Shown here: positions 7,018 to 13,303 of the stretch, in pieces
How the letters are laid out: the number at the start of each line of letters is the position of its first letter
Position numbering within the stretch: position 1 is the first letter of the stretch
Source of the DNA: CAYJLB01 sp964370845
Lineage (GTDB): Bacteria; Bacillota; Clostridia; Oscillospirales; Ruminococcaceae
DNA length: 22,644 bases
NCBI GenBank assembly: GCA_964370845.1
Contig: CAYJLB010000032.1
Location: forward strand, 1 to 22,644
Reading direction: 5' to 3'
Notes under the pieces: generated by a model
Database searches by the model: none
What the model saw: the letters and a program-made list of their open reading frames with translations, nothing else
What the model was told of the DNA's origin: nothing
Position numbers and translations under genes: made by a program

Positions 7018-7062
7018 CCCGCACTGGAATGAGATAAATGAGCACACTTTGTTTCTGCGAGG
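7018..7062 (+). repeat. dispersed intergenic repeat, potA-potB copy
   Basis: A 45-nt core running from CCCGCA to TGCGAGG, very similar to the tandem copies at 12500-12734 (shared GAGATAAA and CTTTGTTTCTGCGAGG). The similarity continues for about 20 nt downstream (TATAG-A-TAGATTTTA). A small palindrome TAGCGAATCGCTA (6997-7009) overlaps the potA stop codon just before it. The element fills most of the 108-nt gap that splits potA from potB, where pot genes are normally tightly packed. Confidence 0.75.
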
Positions 7063-7107
7063 TTTATATAGACTAGATTTTATATTAGATAATAAAGGAG
7101 TAGAGAA

Positions 7108-7947
7108 TTGAACTTATTTAAGAAAATGGCTTATCCTTATATTCTTTGGATAACTGTATTAATTGTTGTTCCAATGATTTTAATAGTAGTATATGCCTTT
7201 ACTACTTTAGGTAATGAAGTTATTACTGTAAAATTTACTTTGGAAAATTTTGCTAGGTTTTTGAGTGACCCGATTTTTATTGAGGTGCTACTTAAATCCC
7301 TTTATATTGCTGTAATAACCACTGTTCTTTGTATTATAATTGGTTATCCCGCCGCTTATTTTATTGCAACTGCAAAAGAATCAAGGCGAATGATTTTAAT
7401 CCTTGTTGTAACTTTGCCAATGTGGATAAATATGCTTGTTAGGACTTATGCTTGGATGGGTATTTTGCAAGATAACGGGCTTATTAACAATATTATTGTA
7501 GCACTCGGTTTTGACTCAGTTAAGCTTTTGCACACAGATTTTGCTGTTATTTTAGGTATGGTTTATAATTTTGTGCCATTTATGATTTTGCAGATTAACA
7601 CTTCATTAGCTAAAATGGATAAAAGTATTTTGGAGGCTGCAAACGACCTTGGCGCAAATAGAGTGCAAGCCTTTTTACGAGTAACTTTCCAACTGTCCCT
7701 CCCTGGTGTAATCAGTGGTATTACCTTGGTATTTTTGCCAGCGGTATCAAGTTTCTTCATTCCAAAACTTCTAGGTGGCGGTCAATATGTTCTTATAGGA
7801 AATGTTATTGAGTCACAATTTATCACATCGGGCAACTGGAATTTTGGAAGTGCGATTTCTTTAGTTATGGCAATAATTGTAATGATTTCAATGTATGTAA
7901 CTAAAAAATTGGATGTTTCTAATGTTAAAAATGATGAGAAAGCATAG
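7108..7947 (+). CDS. potB: spermidine/putrescine ABC transporter permease PotB
   Basis: A 279-residue inner-membrane permease with six predicted helices, one half of the channel for spermidine/putrescine import. The cytoplasmic EAA loop that docks on PotA is clear near residues 171-195 (EAANDLGANRVQAFLRVTFQ, followed by LSLPG). TLPMWINMLVRTYAWMGIL is typical of PotB/PotH. The start is a TTG at 7108, supported by a perfect AAAGGAG seven nt upstream; the first ATG (7126) would cut into the N-terminus and has no such site. It lies 108 nt behind potA, separated by the repeat, and 18 nt ahead of potC. The gene looks intact, so loss of potA function, if real, would be recent or compensated. Confidence 0.93.
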   Translation: MNLFKKMAYPYILWITVLIVVPMILIVVYAFTTLGNEVITVKFTLENFARFLSDPIFIEVLLKSLYIAVITTVLCIIIGYPAAYFIATAKESRRMILILVVTLPMWINMLVRTYAWMGILQDNGLINNIIVALGFDSVKLLHTDFAVILGMVYNFVPFMILQINTSLAKMDKSILEAANDLGANRVQAFLRVTFQLSLPGVISGITLVFLPAVSSFFIPKLLGGGQYVLIGNVIESQFITSGNWNFGSAISLVMAIIVMISMYVTKKLDVSNVKNDEKA

Positions 7948-7965
7948 AAAGGAATATTTTTAATT

Positions 7966-8763
7966 ATGAAAAAAAATAAAAAGATTTTTTCCAAAGTCTA
8001 TATGGCTTTACTGTTTTCCTTTTTCTATCTCCCTATTTTGTATATTGTAGTTTTTTCTTTTAATTCATCAAAATCACTTACTGAATTTACTGGTTTTTCT
8101 CTTGAGTGGTATGAAAGTATGTTTTCTAACGACCTTATGATGGATTCTATTTTTAATACTATTTTAATTGCAGTTATTTCTTCAGCAGTTGCTACTGTTT
8201 TAGGTACAATCACTGCTATTGGTATGACTAAACTTAGAAAAATACTTAGAACGATTGTTGAACAGGTGAATGATTTACCTATTATGAACCCTGAAATTGT
8301 TACTGCAATTGGTCTATTAATGTTCTTCTCAGCACTTAATGTTGAAAAAGGATATATAACTTTGCTTTTGGCACACATTATGTTTTGTACACCTTATGTT
8401 ATTTTAAGCGTAATGCCTAAACTACGTTCCCTTGACCCTAACATTACTGATGCGGCAATGGATTTGGGTGCAACACCTTTTATGGCACTTATTAAAGTTA
8501 TAGTGCCACAAATTATGCCTGGAATAATTTCCGGTGCTTTGATTGCCTTTACAATGTCATTTGATGACTTTATCATATCATACTTTGTAACAGGAAATGG
8601 AGTAAGCAATATTTCGATAATGGTTTATACTATGTCAAAGCGTATAAATCCGTCGATTAACGCACTCTCGACGATAATGATACTAATTATTACATCAGTA
8701 TTGCTTATTGTCAACATCGTCCCTATTGTCAGGGATAAAAAAAGACAAAAAAACGAAAACTAA
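7966..8763 (+). CDS. potC: spermidine/putrescine ABC transporter permease PotC
   Basis: A 265-residue membrane protein with six predicted helices, the second permease half that pairs with PotB. The N-terminus LYIVVFSFNSSKSLTEFTGF, followed by SLEWYESMF, is the usual PotC/PotI opening. The EAA-type loop is DAAMDLGATPFMALIKVIVP, followed by QIMPG. FTMSFDDFIISYFVTG in the next helix is also characteristic. It has a GAAAGGA ribosome-binding site about 12 nt before the ATG. It is followed 26 nt later by potD. Confidence 0.93.
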   Translation: MKKNKKIFSKVYMALLFSFFYLPILYIVVFSFNSSKSLTEFTGFSLEWYESMFSNDLMMDSIFNTILIAVISSAVATVLGTITAIGMTKLRKILRTIVEQVNDLPIMNPEIVTAIGLLMFFSALNVEKGYITLLLAHIMFCTPYVILSVMPKLRSLDPNITDAAMDLGATPFMALIKVIVPQIMPGIISGALIAFTMSFDDFIISYFVTGNGVSNISIMVYTMSKRINPSINALSTIMILIITSVLLIVNIVPIVRDKKRQKNEN

Positions 8764-8789
8764 AGGTTTGAAACGAAAGGAAATGAGAA

Positions 8790-9872
8790 ATGAAAAAATA
8801 CTTAGGTCTAATTTTAGCGGGGGCGCTAATGCTAACAGCATGTTCAGGTGATAGCTCAAACGAAAGCACAATCGACCCAATGGAAACATATGGTGCGGAT
8901 ACTCTTAAAATTTACAACTGGGGAGAGTATATTGGTGAAGACGTCATTTCTGCTTTTGAGGACGAATATAACGTAGAAGTTATCTATGAACTTTTTGATT
9001 CAAATGAAATGATGTACACAAAGCTTAAAGCGGGCGATGTTTATGACGTTTTAATTCCGTCAGATTATATGATTGAACGATTGATTCAAGAGGATATGCT
9101 TGCTACCCTTGATAAAAGCCTAATTCCTAATATTGAAAATTTAACTGATGAGGTTACGGGCTTACCTTATGACCCTGACAACTCATATTCGGTGCCTTAT
9201 TTCTGGGGCAGTGTTGGTATTGTTTATAATAATGTTAATGTTCCTAAAGAACTTATTGAGGAACAAGGTTATGAAATTTTGAAAAATACTGATTATGCTG
9301 GAAATGTTTATATGTACGACTCTGAACGTGACTCATTTATGGTTGCTTTAAAAGCACTTGGTTATTCTATGAATACTGATAATGATGATGAAATAAATGC
9401 GGCTTATGATTGGCTTGTTGAACTTGCTAATACAATGGACCCTGCTTATGTAACTGACGAAGTTATTGACGCAATGGCTACTGGAGTTAAAGATTTAGCT
9501 GTTATGTATAGTGGTGATGCTGCTTATGTTTTAAGTGAAAATGAAGAAATGAGCTTCATTATGCCACATCAAGGTACAAATTTGTGGTCTGATGGAATGG
9601 TTATTCCTAAAAACTCCGAAGCACAAAAATTGGCTCACGAATTTATTAATTATGTCTTAACTTATGATACTTCTTATAGCAATTCTTCATATGTTGGTTA
9701 CACTTCTTCAAATGCACAAGTTATGACTGACCTATCTGCCGAAGGTGGAGATTACTTTGAAAACGAAGCTTATTTACCAAGAGAAGGTTATGAAAAAGAC
9801 GAAGTTTTCGCACATAACGAAGTTTTAAAAGAAAAATTAACTGAACTTTGGATTAAAGTAAAAGCTAGCTAA
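8790..9872 (+). CDS. potD: polyamine-binding lipoprotein PotD
   Basis: A 360-residue extracytoplasmic substrate-binding protein. The signal peptide ends in the lipobox LTAC, so the mature protein would be tethered to the outer face of the membrane at Cys18. The mature start LKIYNWGEYIGEDVISAFED, then DVYDVLIPSDYMIERL and YSVPYFWGSVGIVYNN, are strongly PotD/PotF-like and include aromatic residues that normally line the polyamine pocket. It has an AAAGGA ribosome-binding site 9-10 nt before the ATG. It is the last pot gene; whether spermidine or putrescine is preferred cannot be judged here. Confidence 0.93.
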   Translation: MKKYLGLILAGALMLTACSGDSSNESTIDPMETYGADTLKIYNWGEYIGEDVISAFEDEYNVEVIYELFDSNEMMYTKLKAGDVYDVLIPSDYMIERLIQEDMLATLDKSLIPNIENLTDEVTGLPYDPDNSYSVPYFWGSVGIVYNNVNVPKELIEEQGYEILKNTDYAGNVYMYDSERDSFMVALKALGYSMNTDNDDEINAAYDWLVELANTMDPAYVTDEVIDAMATGVKDLAVMYSGDAAYVLSENEEMSFIMPHQGTNLWSDGMVIPKNSEAQKLAHEFINYVLTYDTSYSNSSYVGYTSSNAQVMTDLSAEGGDYFENEAYLPREGYEKDEVFAHNEVLKEKLTELWIKVKAS

Positions 9873-9918
9873 TTCTATTTAATAATTTTAAAAATTTAAT
9901 ATGGGGGATCAATAGTTT

Positions 9919-11250
9919 ATGACTAAATTGACATCAAAGGACTATTTACTTAGTGTACAACATCTTTTTGCAATGTTCGGTGCTACTGTTTTAGTACCAC
10001 TTCTTACAGGTTTAAATCCATCACTTGCTTTATTTAGTGCAGGTGTGGGAACTTTAATTTTTCACCTTTGCACAAAATTTGAAGTACCTGTTTTCTTAGG
10101 CTCATCTTTCGCATTTTTGCCATCAATTACTGCTATTGTTAGAGCGGGGGAAAATGGTGCTGTTGTACCAGAAAATGTTCCTTTAGCACAAGGTGGTATT
10201 ATTGTTGCGGGGCTTGTTTATCTATGTTTCGCTGTAATTGCTTTTCTAGTTGGAACAGCTAAAATTAAAAAGCTATTTCCACCAGTTGTAACTGGACCTG
10301 TAATCGTTGTAATCGGTATTGGACTTGCTCCAACAGGAATTAAAGACGCAATCGGCGACCCAGTTTTCAACGGAACTTTTACTTCTATGCATTTAGAAAA
10401 TGCTTTAATTGCACTTTTCACAATGGCGATTGTAATTATTTGTACAATTTTCTCTAAAGGATTTTTCAAGATTGTTCCAATTCTAATTGGTATCGCTGGC
10501 GGATATTTACTTTGTGTAATTCTTTCATTATTCGGAATTTACGAAATGAACTATGCTCCAATCACTGATGCAATGGATAATGCTTGGCTTGGATTATTCA
10601 ACATTCCATTTGTGACTAAAGATGCAAACAATGTTCCTTTTATGTCCCTTCCACAATTCGACCTTGGAGTAATTATTTCAATTGCACCTGTTGCTTTGGT
10701 AACTTTTATGGAGCATATTGGTGATATTACTACAAATGGCGCGGTAGTTAAGAAAGATTTCTTAGTTAAGCCAGGGCTACATAGAACATTAATGGGTGAC
10801 GGTTTTGCTACACTTACAGCTGGTTTACTTGGTGGACCTCCTAACACTACTTATTCAGAAAACACTGGTGTTTTGGCAACTACAAAAAACTATAATCCAA
10901 AGCTTCTTCGTATTACAGCTGTTTTAGCTATTATATTAGGCTTTATTGCACCTTTTGGAGCAGCACTTCAAACAATGCCTTCCCCTGTTAAAGGTGGGGT
11001 TGAAATTATACTTTTTGGTATGATTGCAGCTATTGGTATTAGAACTTTATCAGAAGCACAACTTGACTTCACACATTCAAGAAACTTGATTATCGTGGCT
11101 TTAATTCTAGTTTGCGGACTTGGAATTGGCAATATTGGAGGATTTAATGTTCCTTTAGGCGACCAAATTTTCAATATTTCTGGTTTGTTTGTTGCGGTAG
11201 TAGTTGGTGTTATTGCAAATGCTGTTTTACCTAACGGTGAAGAAAGCTAA
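9919..11250 (+). CDS. uraA: uracil/xanthine permease, NCS2 family (UraA-like)
   Basis: A 443-residue membrane protein with about 14 hydrophobic segments, a nucleobase:H+ symporter of the NCS2 family, most like uracil permeases. Landmarks: SVQHLFAMFGATVLVP (residues 12-27), VPVFLGSSFAFLPSI (56-70, half-helix region), FMEHIGDITTNG (263-274, with Glu265 at the place of E. coli UraA Glu241), and GGPPNTTYSENTG (305-317, with Glu314 matching Glu290). The position matching UraA His245 is Asp269, so substrate range could differ from E. coli UraA. A GGGGGAT ribosome-binding site precedes the ATG. It lies 46 nt behind potD with no terminator between, so it may be co-transcribed with the pot genes. Confidence 0.9.
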   Translation: MTKLTSKDYLLSVQHLFAMFGATVLVPLLTGLNPSLALFSAGVGTLIFHLCTKFEVPVFLGSSFAFLPSITAIVRAGENGAVVPENVPLAQGGIIVAGLVYLCFAVIAFLVGTAKIKKLFPPVVTGPVIVVIGIGLAPTGIKDAIGDPVFNGTFTSMHLENALIALFTMAIVIICTIFSKGFFKIVPILIGIAGGYLLCVILSLFGIYEMNYAPITDAMDNAWLGLFNIPFVTKDANNVPFMSLPQFDLGVIISIAPVALVTFMEHIGDITTNGAVVKKDFLVKPGLHRTLMGDGFATLTAGLLGGPPNTTYSENTGVLATTKNYNPKLLRITAVLAIILGFIAPFGAALQTMPSPVKGGVEIILFGMIAAIGIRTLSEAQLDFTHSRNLIIVALILVCGLGIGNIGGFNVPLGDQIFNISGLFVAVVVGVIANAVLPNGEES

Positions 11251-11280
11251 GGCACATTAAAGTAAATTTGCACAATTTAT

Positions 11281-11353
11281 GTAGGGGACGACGTCCTCGA
11301 CGTCCCGAAACTATAGTAAAACGGGTTGTCGAGGACGCCAACCCCTACTTTTT
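11281..11353 (+). terminator. repeat-like long hairpin and terminator after uraA
   Basis: A 68-nt interrupted inverted repeat, GTAGGGG...CCCCTAC (11281-11287 with 11342-11348), GTCCTCGAC...GTCGAGGAC and CCCG...CGGG around a loop of about 14 nt, is followed by six T. It is far more GC-rich than its surroundings. It resembles the mobile-looking GTAGGGG-type intergenic elements seen in many Clostridia genomes (from memory, not searched). It should act as the end of the pot-uraA transcript. The rest of 11251-11403 is AT-rich with no gene. Confidence 0.75.
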
Positions 11354-11403
11354 TATAATTAACCAAAATTTTTTTATATTTATAAATTTTTTTCAAAAAC
11401 CTC

Positions 11404-11432
11404 TTGACAAGTTGCACTTTTTTCATTAAAAT
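11404..11432 (+). promoter_or_regulatory. promoter of the sugar isomerase-like gene
   Basis: Perfect TTGACA (11404-11409), a 17-bp spacer and TAAAAT (11427-11432), about 50 nt upstream of the ATG at 11485. Confidence 0.8.
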
Positions 11433-11449
11433 AAATGTAATGATTTAAA

Positions 11450-11463
11450 TGAAATCGATTACA
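11450..11463 (+). promoter_or_regulatory. catabolite-responsive (cre) / LacI-type operator
   Basis: TGAAATCGATTACA matches the CcpA cre consensus TGWAANCGNTNWCA at every fixed position. It starts about 17 nt downstream of the -10 box, a location typical of repression by blocking initiation or elongation. It is also the right half of a larger imperfect repeat starting at TGTAAT (11436), which may mean a local LacI-family regulator rather than CcpA itself. Confidence 0.75.
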
Positions 11464-11484
11464 TTTTGAAAGGAATTGAATTAT

Positions 11485-12477
11485 ATGAAAAACAGATTAA
11501 TTACACTTTGCACAGGACAATGGGCAGATTTGCCTTTTGAAGAACTTTGTAAAACTGCATCTCAAATGGGATATGAGGGGCTTGAAATAGCTTGTTGGGG
11601 AAACGGACTTGACATTGATAAGGCTTATGAAGATGATAGCTATGTTCAATACGTTCTTGACACTATGGCTAAGTACAACTTAAAATGCGAGGCAATTTCC
11701 ACTCACATTATTGGGCAATGTGTTGGTGATGAAGCTGACGAGAGATTGAACAATTTTGCGCCTGCTGAACTTGCTGACAAACCGGAAGAAATTAGAGCTT
11801 GGGCAATTGAAACTATGAAAAAATCTGCTGTTGTTGCTAAAAAAATGGGAGTTAAAATTATTACAGGTTTCACTGGTTCTCCTATTTGGAAATACATTTA
11901 TTCTTACCCACAAACTACTCCTGAAGTTATCGAGGGCGGTTTTGATAAAATCGTTGAACTTTGGAATCCTATTCTTGATGAATTTGTTAAGAACGATGTT
12001 GTTTTCGCTCTTGAAGTTCACCCTGCTGAGATTGCATTTGATTATTATTCAACTAAAAAGTTACTAGAAAAATTCGCTGATAGAAAAGAGTTTGGGCTTA
12101 ACTTTGACCCTAGCCACTTAATTTGGCAAGGAATTACTCCACACTTATTCCTAAGTGATTTTATTGACAGAGTTTATCACGTTCATATGAAAGATGCTGC
12201 TGTTACACTTGATGGAAGAAGCGGAATTTTAGGTTCACACATTGATTTTGGTGATTTAAGACGTGGTTGGGACTTCCGTTCTTTAGGTCATGGACATGTT
12301 AATTTTGAAGAAATTATCCGTGTTCTAAACGCTAACAACTATCAAGGTCCTCTTTCTGTTGAATGGGAAGACAGCGGAATGGACAGAATTATGGGCGGAA
12401 CAGAAGCTTGCGAATTTGTTAAGAAAATCAACTTCAAGCCTTCTGCAATTAAATTTGACGGAGCAATTCAAAACTAA
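11485..12477 (+). CDS. sugar phosphate isomerase/epimerase-like TIM barrel
   Basis: A 330-residue protein of the xylose isomerase-like / AP endonuclease 2 TIM-barrel superfamily. Expected metal ligands at barrel strand ends are present: Glu in FALEVHPAEIAFD, Asp and His in NFDPSHLIWQG, His in VYHVHMKDA and Glu in LSVEWEDSG. The N-terminal strand (GQWADLPFEELCKTASQMGY) is typical of sugar isomerases and epimerases rather than DNA repair nucleases. The cytoplasmic substrate is unknown. The ATG at 11485 lies 10 nt after AAAGGA; an in-frame TTG at 11476 is too close to that site. The consensus promoter plus cre box point to a carbohydrate-use gene repressed by preferred sugars. It is transcribed alone, with no transporter or kinase beside it, and is followed directly by the 95-bp repeats. 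Confidence 0.85.
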   Translation: MKNRLITLCTGQWADLPFEELCKTASQMGYEGLEIACWGNGLDIDKAYEDDSYVQYVLDTMAKYNLKCEAISTHIIGQCVGDEADERLNNFAPAELADKPEEIRAWAIETMKKSAVVAKKMGVKIITGFTGSPIWKYIYSYPQTTPEVIEGGFDKIVELWNPILDEFVKNDVVFALEVHPAEIAFDYYSTKKLLEKFADRKEFGLNFDPSHLIWQGITPHLFLSDFIDRVYHVHMKDAAVTLDGRSGILGSHIDFGDLRRGWDFRSLGHGHVNFEEIIRVLNANNYQGPLSVEWEDSGMDRIMGGTEACEFVKKINFKPSAIKFDGAIQN

Positions 12478-12493
12478 GCGGGGTATCCCCGCT
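12477..12493 (+). other. stop-codon-overlapping hairpin before the tandem repeats
   Basis: Perfect 7-bp stem AGCGGGG/CCCCGCT with a TAT loop, starting on the last base of the isomerase stop codon. There is no T-run. It parallels the small palindrome on the potA stop codon and opens the first 95-bp repeat unit. Confidence 0.6.
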
Positions 12494-12740
12494 GATAGTC
12501 CCGCACCATACGAGATAAAAATGGAAACTTTCGCTTCTGCGAGGCTATAGTTAGCATTGATTTTAGCAACTTTTTGGGTATCCCCGCTGACAATCTTGCA
12601 CCATACGAGATAAAAATGGAAACTTTGTTTCTGCGAGGCTATAGTTAGCATTGATTTTAGCAAACTTTTTGGGTGTCCCCGCTGACAATCCCGCACTATA
12701 CACGATAAAAATGGGTGCTTTTGTTTCTGCGAGGGCAAGA
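12481..12740 (+). repeat. three tandem copies of a 95-bp intergenic repeat
   Basis: Units start with GGGTRTCCCC at 12481, 12576 and 12671, a period of exactly 95 in both steps; the third unit is cut after about 65 nt. Each contains the 45-nt core (12500-12544; 12595-12638, one base shorter; 12690-12734) that ends in CTGCGAGG. The first two units are nearly identical, with one compensating deletion and insertion and a handful of substitutions; the third has diverged more. There is no gene in 12478-12819. Long open frames across it are an effect of the repeat. Confidence 0.9.
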
Positions 12741-12770
12741 CTGAGCTAATAAATATTACTTTAATAATAA

Positions 12771-12813
12771 AAAATACTTACTGAATTTTTAATGTTCAAT
12801 AAGTATTTTTTTA
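12771..12813. terminator. bidirectional terminator between isomerase and csoR
   Basis: AAAATACTTA-C-TGAA (12771-12785) pairs with TTCA-A-TAAGTATTTT (12795-12809) with one mismatch. T-runs follow on both strands. It serves the convergent isomerase transcript (plus) and the copA-csoR operon (minus). Confidence 0.85.
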
Positions 12814-12819
12814 TTATTT

Positions 12820-13086
12820 TTATTGTTTGAATAATTTTTCAATAACTTTGGTAAGTTCTTCAGTTTTCTTGTCTTTGTCGCCTTCTTCCGTTGCATTTTT
12901 AATACAACATTCAATATGAGAAAGCAAAATTTCTTTATTTGCCTTTGCTAAAATAGCTTGTGTAGCCATAAGTTGAGTAGAAACATCAATACAATATCTA
13001 TCTTCCTCAATCATTCCTAAAATGCCATCTATTTGCCCACGAGCTGTTTTCAAAAGACGAGTAATTTGTGATTTATCCGCTTTCAT
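12820..13086 (-). CDS. csoR: CsoR-family copper-sensing repressor
   Basis: An 88-residue all-helical DUF156 protein. The copper-binding triad of CsoR is complete: Cys32 (in RYCIDV), His57 and Cys61 (in SHIECCIK), with the same spacings as the Mycobacterium tuberculosis protein (Cys36, His61, Cys65); an extra Cys60 is present. The N-terminal KADKSQITRLLKTARGQIDG, including the RL..A.GQI pattern, is the family DNA-contact helix. It would bind the operator at 15649 and release it when Cu(I) rises. The start has AAGGAG 6 nt upstream and lies 10 nt behind copA, so the repressor is the second gene of the operon it controls. A nickel- or sulfide-sensing relative is possible, but the triad and neighbour favour copper. 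Confidence 0.9.
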   Translation of the reverse strand: MKADKSQITRLLKTARGQIDGILGMIEEDRYCIDVSTQLMATQAILAKANKEILLSHIECCIKNATEEGDKDKKTEELTKVIEKLFKQ

Positions 13087-13096
13087 AAATCGCTCC

Positions 13097-13303
13097 TTAA
13101 CTGATTGAAATTACTTTATATCCAGCGTTTGTAATTACTTCAATAAACACATCATCTGCAATTTCTTTTGTAAGTGTAACCTCCGCCGACTTATTTTCGA
13201 GTGAAACAACAGCAGTTACGCCCTCCATAGCGTTTAAAACGTCATTTACACGTCCTGTGCAATGACCACACATCATACCTTCGATTACAATATTCTTTTT
13301 CAT
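13097..13303 (-). other. copZ: CopZ-like chaperone domain with internal start inside copA
   Basis: The last 68 codons of copA encode a complete HMA domain starting MKKNIVIEGMMCGHC and ending GYKVISIS, the same length as free CopZ chaperones (68-69 residues). The ATG at 13303 is preceded by AAAGGAG (13316-13310 on the minus strand) at 6 nt, a better ribosome-binding site than copA itself has. The domain could therefore be made both as the tail of CopA and as a free copper chaperone. Production of the free form is inference. Confidence 0.55.

Noticed and set aside
12325..12738. 137-codon minus-strand open frame across the isomerase end and the tandem repeats
   Set aside because: Its protein repeats itself with the 95-bp DNA period, has no good ribosome-binding site, and overlaps a well-supported gene on the other strand.
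12481..12740. CRISPR array
   Set aside because: The repeats are contiguous 95-bp units with no spacers and no cas gene nearby.
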